From positions 1,374,357-1,438,356 of the forward strand of contig NZ_CP059564.1 of NCBI RefSeq assembly GCF_014054525.1: a stretch of DNA of 64,000 nt. Reading direction: 5' to 3'. The translations under genes and the position numbers were made by a program. Positions 27,546-34,340 of this stretch are shown here, one piece after another. The notes under the pieces are model-generated. The model made no database searches. It was not told where the DNA came from and saw nothing but the letters and a program-made list of their open reading frames with translations. Every line of letters starts with the position of its first letter. Position 1 is the first letter of the stretch. Origin of the DNA: Alysiella filiformis (lineage in GTDB: Bacteria > Pseudomonadota > Gammaproteobacteria > Burkholderiales > Neisseriaceae).

Positions 27546-28136
27546 ATGGCATGGTGGAATAAGCTTGCCGTGCTGTTTCAGCAGCCTGAACGCACCCCAG
27601 CCGCCCAAGACAAAGCGCGTGAATACACATTGCGCCACCCCAATGTGAAATTGTTGGATTATGAAAGCAGTGGCAAAAGCCGATTCGCTTGCGCCTACCA
27701 CCACGAATTTGTGGACGATTACGATACCATCAAAAACACCCATTGGGGTTGCCCAGAATGCAATATTGAAAAAAGTCAACAACTCACGCCACACATTCCC
27801 ACCGCCAACGTGGGCAAACGCGAGCTGGCTCTGGCATGGTATTGGCAACGCCGCGCCCAAAGTGCTGACAGCAAAGACGATATGGCGCGTTTGTGCGATG
27901 AGCTGGAACGCCGCCATTATCCGCTCAAAATTTTGTCCTACCGCATTTTGCCCAGCGACAAAGTGCCGCAACAATGGGTGTATGAATTGACGCTGGAATG
28001 CGCTTTGGACGGCATAGTCCGCGCCCAACACCCTTTGTTTGATGTCCATCATCTGCCCGAACATTTGTGTCCGCAATGCCAACAACGCTGGTCGGGCAAA
28101 GTGGGGCATCGCGTGAAATTTCCCATCAACCCCTAG
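27546..28136 (+). CDS. Hypothetical 196-residue protein with two CxxC motifs
   Basis: I do not recognise the family. Two CxxC pairs (CPEC near residue 75, CPQC near residue 178) and nearby His residues (YHHEF, HHLPEH) suggest a bound zinc. No signal peptide or membrane segment is seen. The start is one base after the pgeF stop, so the two are translationally linked and probably related in expression. The stop codon TAG forms the first bases of a palindromic element (28134-28306). Confidence 0.6.
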   Translation: MAWWNKLAVLFQQPERTPAAQDKAREYTLRHPNVKLLDYESSGKSRFACAYHHEFVDDYDTIKNTHWGCPECNIEKSQQLTPHIPTANVGKRELALAWYWQRRAQSADSKDDMARLCDELERRHYPLKILSYRILPSDKVPQQWVYELTLECALDGIVRAQHPLFDVHHLPEHLCPQCQQRWSGKVGHRVKFPINP

Positions 28137-28306
28137 GGGCTAATGGCAATTTGGGCGCGCAGTTGGTTTTTCAAGCAAACACCGCTTCGCTGTCAAATTC
28201 AAGGAAAAAATGCGAGCCAATGCCACCCATTGGCGCGTATTTTTGACGCAGAAGTTGGCGATTTTGATGAAAAAACAATCGCGAAACGAATTGTCATTAG
28301 CCCCTA
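28134..28306. repeat. Palindromic 173-bp element with TAGGGGCTAATG ends
   Basis: TAGGGGCTAATGGCAATTTG (from 28134) and CGAATTGTCATTAGCCCCTA (to 28306) are inverted copies with two mismatches. Similarity between the arms continues inward in degenerate form (TTTTTCAAGCAAAC against the complement of the right arm). It fills the gap between the hypothetical gene and the esterase, and its first three bases are the upstream stop codon. Only one copy is visible in this window. Confidence 0.6.
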
Positions 28307-28331
28307 AAACCTGTGAAGGCTGCCTGAAACC

Positions 28332-29009
28332 ATGTCGCCCCAAAAATACCTCATTGATGAACAAACGATTTGGGTGTTTAACGCCCCCAATGCCCCAACA
28401 ACAGGCGTGTTTTACACCTTTCCCAACGATGAACACGAAGCCACAAAATTGGCGCAAATGCTGCCTGAAAATGTGGCTTGGGTTGCCATTTTCAATCGCC
28501 ATTGGGAACGCGATTTCACACCGTGGGCAGCCGAGCGCGTATTCAAAAAAGGCGCAGATTTTGGCGGTGGCGCGGCAGCGTATCAAGCCCGTTTGTGTGG
28601 CGAAATCATACCGCAAATTGAACGCGAAGCTGGCATACAAGCCGCTTGGCGTGGCGTGTTGGCTTATTCGTTGGCGGGATTGTGGGCGGTGTATGGCGCA
28701 ATCGTGTCGCCTTATTTTGAGCGTGTGGCGAGCGTATCAGGCAGCCTGTGGTTTGATGGTTTTGTGGATTTTGTTCAAGCCAATCGCCCTGCCATTTTGC
28801 CACAAGCGAGCTATTTTTCACTGGGCAATGCCGAAACCCAAACCAAAAATCCACGCATGGCACAAGTGCAAATCGCCACCGAACAGATTGTCGCGCAATG
28901 GCAAGCGTGGGGCGGCAACAGCATTTTCGTCATGAACGAAGGCGGACATTTTGACGATGTGCCACAGCGTTTGGCAAAAGCCGCACATTGGTTGATTCAG
29001 GCAGCCTGA
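28332..29009 (+). CDS. Esterase-type alpha/beta hydrolase
   Basis: A 225-residue protein of the Fes/IroE-like esterase type. The nucleophile elbow reads LAYSLAGLWAVYG (Ser in AYSLAG, about residue 118), followed by FERVASVSGSLWFDGF, and a catalytic His is likely in NEGGHFDDVP near the end. No signal peptide is visible, so it is probably cytoplasmic. Siderophore-ester hydrolysis is one possibility, but no siderophore gene is near. The last codons, CAG GCA GCC TGA, are an uptake sequence that provides the stop. Confidence 0.65.
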   Translation: MSPQKYLIDEQTIWVFNAPNAPTTGVFYTFPNDEHEATKLAQMLPENVAWVAIFNRHWERDFTPWAAERVFKKGADFGGGAAAYQARLCGEIIPQIEREAGIQAAWRGVLAYSLAGLWAVYGAIVSPYFERVASVSGSLWFDGFVDFVQANRPAILPQASYFSLGNAETQTKNPRMAQVQIATEQIVAQWQAWGGNSIFVMNEGGHFDDVPQRLAKAAHWLIQAA

Positions 29010-29013
29010 AAGC

Positions 29014-29820
29014 CTACCACGCTTTTTTGAGCATCATCAACCAATCTTTTGTTTGCAAAATAGGTCTTTGCGTGAACACATCGTATTTACAAGCGTCCAA
29101 TTTTTGCAAAATGGTTTGACCGCCCAACACAATCATGCGCAATTCAAATCCCACCCTGCCTTTTAAAGTGCGACCCAAAGGCGACCCCGCTTTCAGCATT
29201 TTAAAAGCGCGTTCACACTCATGCGCCATCAGGCGTTGGAACGCAAAATCCACCTTGCCCGCCGCGATTTGCGTTTCGCTGACCCCAAATTTTTGCAAAT
29301 CTTCTTGTGGAATGTAAACGCGGTCTTTTTGCCAATCAATCGCCACATCTTGCCAAAAATTGATTAATTGCAATGCCGTGCAAATGCCATCGCTTTGCGC
29401 CAAGCTGCGCTCATCGGTTTCGCCATACAAATGCAACATCAATCGCCCCACAGGATTGGCAGAACGCCGCGCATAATCCACCAATTCGCCAAAATTTTCA
29501 TAGCGTTTTTTGACCACATCTTGCGAAAACGCGCTCAACAAATCGTAAAACGGCTGCAAAGGCAGCTTGAAAGGCACAATCGCTTCACGCACCAAAATGT
29601 GCATCAATTCACTTTTGGGCGATTGATTTTGTTGGATTAAATCCAATTCATCGCGCAAATTTTGTAAACCTTGCAAGCGGCTTTCGTTGTTGGCATCGCC
29701 TTCATCGGCAATGTCATCAGCGGTACGCGCAAAGGCGTAAATCGCGTGAATGGGGCGGCGCAATCTTTTGGGCAACAAAATGGAGCCAACGGGGAAATTT
29801 TCGTAATGATTCACAGACAT
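29014..29820 (-). CDS. hpnC: Squalene/phytoene synthase family protein (HpnC-like)
   Basis: The 268-residue protein begins HYENFPVGSILLPKRLRRPIHAIYAFARTADDIADEGD, the HpnC-type opening with the first aspartate-rich motif. The second motif is QLINFWQDVAIDWQKDRVYIP. HpnC proteins convert presqualene-type intermediates toward squalene in hopanoid producers, along with HpnD and HpnE. None of those genes is in this window, so the substrate is uncertain. CrtB or other prenyl head-to-head synthases are alternatives. It stops within five bases of the convergent esterase stop. Confidence 0.75.
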   Translation of the reverse strand: MSVNHYENFPVGSILLPKRLRRPIHAIYAFARTADDIADEGDANNESRLQGLQNLRDELDLIQQNQSPKSELMHILVREAIVPFKLPLQPFYDLLSAFSQDVVKKRYENFGELVDYARRSANPVGRLMLHLYGETDERSLAQSDGICTALQLINFWQDVAIDWQKDRVYIPQEDLQKFGVSETQIAAGKVDFAFQRLMAHECERAFKMLKAGSPLGRTLKGRVGFELRMIVLGGQTILQKLDACKYDVFTQRPILQTKDWLMMLKKAW

Positions 29821-29873
29821 GGTTGGGTTTTCCAGAATAAGGTTTCAGCCTGAAAATGCTTTTTAAAAAGAAA

Positions 29874-29900
29874 AATCGGAACAAAAAACCTGTTCCGATT
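29874..29900 (-). terminator. Terminator of dksA
   Basis: On the minus strand AATCGGAACA and TGTTCCGATT form a perfect ten-pair stem, loop GGTTTTT, followed by TTTCTTTTT. It lies 18 bases after the dksA stop. Confidence 0.8.
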
Positions 29901-29917
29901 GAAAATGAGGGGCGATT

Positions 29918-30334
29918 TTAATCCGCATATTGTTTTTTCATGCGTTCGCGGCGTTCTTGGGCTTCCACCGACAAAGTGGCGGTGGGGCGTGCCAGCAAAC
30001 GGCGCAAACCAATGGGTTCGCCCGTGTCATGGCAAAAACCGTAGTCGCCTTCTTCAATTTCACGCAAAGAATCTTGAATTTTAACCAATAATTTGCGTTC
30101 ACGGTCGCGGGTACGCAATTCCAAAGCGTATTCTTCTTCTTGCGATGCGCGGTCGGCAGGGTCGGGGGCGGATTCGTGTTCCTGCATGTTGTTGGTGGTT
30201 ACAGATGCTTTTTCAATCAACTCATTTTGCAAGCTGATTAAACGTTCACGAAAAAACGCCAAATGGTCTTCGTTCATGTAATCGTCTTCGTTGCCGTCCC
30301 AGTTGATGATGTCTTGTTCGGTCAATTTTGCCAT
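29918..30334 (-). CDS. dksA: RNA polymerase-binding transcription factor DksA
   Basis: DksA (138 residues) binds the RNA polymerase secondary channel and amplifies the ppGpp stringent response. The coiled-coil tip with the two conserved acids (DPADRAS, about residues 64-70) is intact. The zinc-finger region reads YGFCHDTGEPIGLRRLLARPTATLSVEAQE, so of the four classical cysteines only the first remains, with Thr, Ser and Ala in the others. Such Cys-poor DksA forms occur in beta-proteobacteria as far as I know. It has its own terminator. Confidence 0.9.
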   Translation of the reverse strand: MAKLTEQDIINWDGNEDDYMNEDHLAFFRERLISLQNELIEKASVTTNNMQEHESAPDPADRASQEEEYALELRTRDRERKLLVKIQDSLREIEEGDYGFCHDTGEPIGLRRLLARPTATLSVEAQERRERMKKQYAD

Positions 30335-30443
30335 GATGGGTTATTCTTCCTTACAGTCTTTTTTTCTTGTAGAAATGTGCTTGGCGCACCATGAAAGGGG
30401 CGCATGGTAACACAATTTTTCCTTTGCCGCTAAAAAAATCAAC

Positions 30444-30480
30444 GCTGCCTGAAAATGCCAATGTGCTTTCAGGCAGCGTG
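30444..30480 (-). terminator. Terminator after the 30494-30766 gene
   Basis: CACGCTGCCTGAAAG and TTTTCAGGCAGCGTTG (minus strand) pair around ten bases and lead to GATTTTTTT. Again an inverted uptake-sequence pair used as terminator. Confidence 0.75.
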
Positions 30481-30493
30481 GTGGGAAAAGCGA

Positions 30494-30766
30494 TTATTTG
30501 CAAGACACGCCTTGAATTTTATCGCCCGCCAATTTAATCGCGCAAACGGTAGAACCCGAACCTGCCACCTTCACGCTCTCGCCCGATTTGCTGATGAGCA
30601 AAGGCTCTTTCACGCCCATGCCCAAAGCCATGCGTCCGATGTTTTGCGACATTTCCACTGCCAAGCCCGAAGTATCAGCAGCAATGTTCAGTTCCTTTTC
30701 TTTTGCCGCAACGCTGCCTGAAACCGCCAAAGCCACCGTTAATAATGCAATAGAGATTTTTTTCAT
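30494..30766 (-). CDS. Small exported protein, unknown function
   Basis: A 90-residue product with a clear signal peptide (MKKISIALLTVALAVSGSVAA) and a short mature domain (KELNIAADTSGLAVEMSQNIGRMALGMGV) with two Cys (STVCAIKL, GVSCK) that could form a disulfide. Predicted periplasmic. I know of no function. It is expressed alone, with a terminator behind it. Confidence 0.6.
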   Translation of the reverse strand: MKKISIALLTVALAVSGSVAAKEKELNIAADTSGLAVEMSQNIGRMALGMGVKEPLLISKSGESVKVAGSGSTVCAIKLAGDKIQGVSCK

Positions 30767-30843
30767 GATGTGTTCCCTGATACATACAAATGTGTTTGTG
30801 TTGGCGTGTACTTTACCGCACTTTGGGCATATTGCGCCAATCT

Positions 30844-31365
30844 TTACATCAATTTAACCAGCAAAGGGCGCAAAGCAAGGCTGTTTTCGCAGCGATTATC
30901 CGACACTTTTTCGCCCAAAGCGCATTCCATCAACAGCACATGATTGGGGCGTTTGGCGTGCAAGCTGGGGCGAATTTGGGCAGCCTGAAACGCCAAACCA
31001 TGCAAACGCGCAAAAGCCGCAGCGCGTTGATTGGCAAGGTGTAGCATTTCACACAATTTCACATCCAAATGGAAAGTACGCACTTGCAAAACCACAATAC
31101 GCGCCGCAAACCAGTCGGCTTCATCGGCAAAAATGCGGGGGCTGGCTTGATTGAAATCGTGGCGCATTGCCGCAATCATCATGGCAACGGTGCGGATTTC
31201 AGGCAGCATGGCTTCGCAAAGCACATCGTCATGGGCAAAAGTGGTATTGGGATTGAATAAATCAGGTCGGTGGGCATTGCCGTCCACAATCAGGCAGCAA
31301 TGGCGCAAGGGTTTTTGAACAGATTGAAAAGAAGGGGTGTGTTGAATTTTTGGCATGGCAATCAT
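30844..31365 (-). CDS. Hypothetical 173-residue protein downstream of a putative leader peptide
   Basis: I do not recognise this product. It has no signal peptide or membrane segment; it is rich in His, Ala and Cys, with CCLIVDGNAHRPDLFNP early and AMMIAAMRHDFNQ in the middle. The frame runs upstream to 31440, but ATG 31365 has AGGAACGAG at proper spacing. Its upstream region holds a small leader-like ORF and a terminator hairpin, suggesting regulated expression. An uptake sequence in the gene encodes FQAAQ. It may be a Neisseriaceae-specific gene. Confidence 0.5.
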   Translation of the reverse strand: MIAMPKIQHTPSFQSVQKPLRHCCLIVDGNAHRPDLFNPNTTFAHDDVLCEAMLPEIRTVAMMIAAMRHDFNQASPRIFADEADWFAARIVVLQVRTFHLDVKLCEMLHLANQRAAAFARLHGLAFQAAQIRPSLHAKRPNHVLLMECALGEKVSDNRCENSLALRPLLVKLM

Positions 31366-31438
31366 GGTCTCGTTCCTAAAAAAATCATGTGATTGAATTT
31401 TTCGGGCGACTGAAATTGCAATAAGCACCAAAAGAAAC

Positions 31439-31469
31439 AAGCCGCCACGAAAATGAATCGGAGCGGCTT
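31439..31469 (-). terminator. Hairpin terminator between leader ORF and gene (attenuator or sRNA end)
   Basis: On the minus strand AAGCCGC and GCGGCTT pair around TCCGATTCATTTTCGTG and are followed by TGTTTCTTTT. It stands 14 bases after the stop of the small ORF 31483-31560 and 74 bases before the ATG of the downstream gene on the same strand, so it could block transcription into that gene. Confidence 0.65.
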
Positions 31470-31482
31470 TGTCAGAAATCCA

Positions 31483-31560
31483 TTAAACAGACGCAACAAA
31501 CAAGCACCGCACCGAAGTGCTGCGCCAATAATACGTTGCGAATGTTTGAAACGGATTCAT
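31483..31560 (-). CDS. 25-residue leader-like peptide with Tyr-Tyr-Trp codons
   Basis: ATG 31560 has AAGG seven bases upstream. The 25 codons start MNPFQTFATYYWRSTS and end in Val with a TAA stop. The block TAT-TAT-TGG-CGC, after two Phe codons, recalls the WWRTS control codons of enterobacterial trpL. Just after these codons GCAGCAC and GTGCGGTGCT can form alternative hairpins. GCGGT can also pair with the GCCGC arm of the terminator hairpin. This geometry fits ribosome-mediated attenuation. No aromatic-pathway gene is recognised downstream. Confidence 0.5.
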   Translation of the reverse strand: MNPFQTFATYYWRSTSVRCLFVASV

Positions 31561-31618
31561 GAATGTACCTTAAAACGGAAAAATGGGGTTAAGAATAAAA
31601 TCTTGTAAAATTGGCGTT

Positions 31619-31648
31619 AATTTACGCTGCCTGAATGCGTGTTGTCAA
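31619..31648 (-). promoter_or_regulatory. Predicted sigma-70 promoter for the leader
   Basis: Minus-strand TTGACA (31648-31643) is a perfect -35 box, with TAAATT (31624-31619) as -10 after an 18-base spacer. It would start transcription near 31612, about 50 bases before the leader ATG. Confidence 0.6.
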
Positions 31649-31692
31649 GCATTTTTTTGAAAAATGGGGGTTCTGGTAGGGCAAAAACGAAT

Positions 31693-31944
31693 TTATTTGG
31701 TTGAAGGGTGAAACATTTGCATGATTTCATCGCGTGTCATTTCTACTTCTGCCAATGGCATATGTTCATGTCCTTGACCATATTGAGATTGCGCCCATGC
31801 TTTGAGTTCCGCCAAGCGGCGATTGCTGTTGCCAGCAATGCGTGTGGTGTCATGGCTTGTCTTTTTCGCAATAATCATTTTGCGAGGATAAACAAAACGC
31901 ACATATTTGGTATAGGATACTTGCTTATTTACAATTGTAAGCAT
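31693..31944 (-). CDS. Hypothetical 83-residue protein, second gene of an overlapping pair
   Basis: No family recognised. The basic N-terminal half (KYVRFVYPRKMIIAKK) is followed by a helical part (NRRLAELKAWAQSQYGQG, EVEMTRDEIMQMF). Its start overlaps the end of the upstream gene by 16 bases, a sign of translational coupling. Size and pairing recall antitoxin or immunity partners, but no motif proves this. Confidence 0.5.
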   Translation of the reverse strand: MLTIVNKQVSYTKYVRFVYPRKMIIAKKTSHDTTRIAGNSNRRLAELKAWAQSQYGQGHEHMPLAEVEMTRDEIMQMFHPSTK

Positions 31945-32576
31945 GATAAAATGCCTTTACTTTCCAAATAATATTCTAATACTTTAAAAGATTTGCTGTT
32001 TTTGTGCAAGTCAAATTCCATTTCGCCACCTTGCCCGTTTTCTTTCCACCACGCAATATGGTTTTCATTTTGCATTAAATCTGCAACTTCTTTGGCGTGT
32101 AAAGCATTGTCAGGTAGCCTGAAATCATCGGATAAAGGCATGGTAAACCCTAATCGCGCCCAAGTGTAATAACCATTGTATTGTTCATCACGACAATCGC
32201 CTGCTGCTTCCAATTTGATTTTGGAAAAACCCAATCTGAATGCAGCATTCACTTGTTGGAGAAATGCAAAAGTTGCCAATAAGCGTTTTTGATGTTCTGG
32301 TTTGAGTTCCAGTTGCAAATTATAGAGATACAAACTGATTTCATCGTCTTCACAAATGATAAAGCGAATGCTTTTTTGAGCAAAGAAGTCATGACTTACA
32401 CTTAAAATACAACAGTCAGGTGCATTTTGGTTGATGTGAATTTGAGCATGATTGGGTGCGCCGCTTAATTCAATCAAATCTTGACGATGGAGCAGGGTGG
32501 TGCCAATAAGAATGGGTAAGGATTTTTCTGTGTCAATGGCGATGTTGTTGCCAGAAAAATCTGGATGAATATACAT
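31929..32576 (-). CDS. Hypothetical 215-residue protein, first gene of an overlapping pair
   Basis: No confident family. The N-terminal 100 residues are beta-rich; the C-terminal part has EAAGDCRDEQYNGYYTWARLGFTMPL, a block that vaguely resembles C-terminal enzymatic domains found in some phage-head or toxin proteins. No signal peptide is visible. The gene overlaps the 83-residue gene by 16 bases. A toxin/partner pair is possible but unproven. An uptake-like sequence inside encodes FRLPDN. Confidence 0.5.
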   Translation of the reverse strand: MYIHPDFSGNNIAIDTEKSLPILIGTTLLHRQDLIELSGAPNHAQIHINQNAPDCCILSVSHDFFAQKSIRFIICEDDEISLYLYNLQLELKPEHQKRLLATFAFLQQVNAAFRLGFSKIKLEAAGDCRDEQYNGYYTWARLGFTMPLSDDFRLPDNALHAKEVADLMQNENHIAWWKENGQGGEMEFDLHKNSKSFKVLEYYLESKGILSCLQL

Positions 32577-32594
32577 AAAATTGACCTAAATATT

Positions 32595-32636
32595 GATTTT
32601 CAGGCAGCCTGAAACAATTTCGGCTGCCTGAAAATC
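32595..32636 (-). terminator. Inverted uptake-sequence pair after lysS
   Basis: GATTTTCAGGCAGCC and GGCTGCCTGAAAATC are perfect 15-base complements around a 12-base loop. The structure lies 12 bases past the lysS stop on the minus strand and just before the next minus-strand gene. The U-tract is weak (AATATTTAGG), so efficiency is uncertain. Confidence 0.6.
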
Positions 32637-32648
32637 ATTTTGTGGATT

Positions 32649-34163
32649 TTATTCAGGTCGCATTTGCGGGAACAGCACCACATCACGAATCGTTTGCGCG
32701 TCCGTCAGCAACATCACCAAACGGTCAATGCCGATGCCGCAACCGCCTGTTGGGGGCAAACCGTATTCCATCGCGCGAATGTAGTCCGCATCAAAGTGCA
32801 TGGCTTCATCATCGCCAGCGTCTTTTTGGGCGACTTGGGCTTTGAAACGCGCGGCTTGGTCTTCGGGGTCGTTCAACTCGGAATAGCCGTTTGCCAATTC
32901 GCGTCCCACCACAAACAATTCAAAACGCTCGGTCAAACCCGCTTGGGTATCGGACGCTCGGGCAAGCGGCGACACTTCAACAGGATAATCAATGATGAAA
33001 GTCGGGTTCCACAATTTGCTTTCCGCGCAACCTTCAAACAAAGCCAGTTGCAGGCTGCCCAAACCGCTCGCGTGGGGCAGACTTTCGCCGTGTTTGACGA
33101 TTTCTTTTTTCAGCCATTCTGCGTCATGCAGTTGCTCGTCTGTGTAGTGCGGATTGAATTTTTTGATGGCTTGTAAAATGGTTAAGCGTTCAAATGGACT
33201 TTCCAAATCCACTTCTTTGCCGTTGTATTGCAATTTCAGGCTGCCTGAAACGGCTTTGGCGGCTGCGCGAATCACGTTTTCCGTCATTTCCATCATGCGT
33301 TGGTAATCGCAAAACGCCTCGTAAAATTCCATCATGGTAAATTCGGGATTGTGGCGCACGCTCATGCCTTCGTTGCGGAAATTGCGGTTGATTTCAAACA
33401 CGCGCTCCAAACCGCCCACCACCAAGCGTTTCAAATACAATTCGGGCGCAATGCGAAGATAAAGCGGCATATCCAGCGCATTGTGGTGGGTAACAAAGGG
33501 CTTGGCGGTTGCGCCCCCTGGAATGGGGTGCATCATCGGCGTTTCCACTTCAAGGTATTGTTCTGCCACCATAAAACTGCGAATGGCTTGCACAATTTGG
33601 CTGCGTTTGATGAAAATATCGCGGCTGTCGGCATTGGCGATTAAGTCAACATAGCGTTGGCGGTATTTGGTTTCTTGGTCGGTCAAACCCTTGTGTTTAT
33701 CGGGCAGGGGACGCAAAGATTTGCTCAATAAGCGGATTGCCGACACGCGCACCGTCAATTCGCCATGATTGGTTTTGAACAAGGTGCCTTCCGCGCCGAT
33801 GATGTCGCCCATGTCCCAACGGTTGAATGCGTCCAACGTTTCTTGGCTTACGCCTTTATTGTTTAAATACAGTTGGATATTGCCCGTCATGTCTTGCACG
33901 GTGGCAAAGCTGGCTTTACCCATTTGGCGTTTCAACATCATGCGTCCTGCGATTTTCACGCGGATTTCTTGTGGGTCAAGTTCTTCTTTGGGCGTTTCGC
34001 CATATTGGTTTTGCAAATCTTGTGCGAAACGGTCGCGGCGGAAATCGTTGGGGAACGCCACGCCTTGTGTGCGGATTTCATTGAGTTTTTCGCGGCGAAT
34101 GGCGATGATTTGGTTTTCGTCTAATTGTTCTTCAATTTGGGGATTGGGGGTTTGGTCGGTCAT
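32649..34163 (-). CDS. lysS: Lysyl-tRNA synthetase (class II)
   Basis: A 504-residue class II synthetase with an N-terminal OB-fold anticodon domain ([31 protein letters not shown]) and a catalytic domain with motif 1 ([22 protein letters not shown]), motif 2 ([20 protein letters not shown]) and motif 3 ([15 protein letters not shown]). The frame extends back to 34220 through an uptake sequence, but MTDQTPNP at 34163 is the natural start. Charges tRNA-Lys in the cytoplasm. Confidence 0.95.
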   Translation of the reverse strand: MTDQTPNPQIEEQLDENQIIAIRREKLNEIRTQGVAFPNDFRRDRFAQDLQNQYGETPKEELDPQEIRVKIAGRMMLKRQMGKASFATVQDMTGNIQLYLNNKGVSQETLDAFNRWDMGDIIGAEGTLFKTNHGELTVRVSAIRLLSKSLRPLPDKHKGLTDQETKYRQRYVDLIANADSRDIFIKRSQIVQAIRSFMVAEQYLEVETPMMHPIPGGATAKPFVTHHNALDMPLYLRIAPELYLKRLVVGGLERVFEINRNFRNEGMSVRHNPEFTMMEFYEAFCDYQRMMEMTENVIRAAAKAVSGSLKLQYNGKEVDLESPFERLTILQAIKKFNPHYTDEQLHDAEWLKKEIVKHGESLPHASGLGSLQLALFEGCAESKLWNPTFIIDYPVEVSPLARASDTQAGLTERFELFVVGRELANGYSELNDPEDQAARFKAQVAQKDAGDDEAMHFDADYIRAMEYGLPPTGGCGIGIDRLVMLLTDAQTIRDVVLFPQMRPE

Positions 34164-34292
34164 GTTTTTTCTCGTGTTAATGGGGTTTTCAGGCTGCCTG
34201 AAAAACGTGTTTTCAAGCAAAAATTGGGGCGTATTTTACGCGAAACGTGGGTTTTTTTAAACCGATTATTTGGCGTATGCAAAAACAAAATA

Positions 34293-34334
34293 AGCAAGCC
34301 GAAAAGTACATGATTCATCACTTTTCGGCTTGCT
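34293..34334 (-). terminator. Terminator of the autotransporter gene
   Basis: AGCAAGCCGAAAAGT and ACTTTTCGGCTTGCT form a perfect 15-pair stem. On the minus strand it is followed by TATTTTGTTTT. It begins seven bases after the autotransporter stop and insulates it from lysS. Confidence 0.85.
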
Positions 34335-34340
34335 TTCACA

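Noticed and set aside
28210-28935. Plus-strand 241-residue frame overlapping the esterase
   Set aside because: The overlapping frame starting at 28332 has the Ser-His hydrolase motifs; this one starts inside the palindromic element and has no family features.
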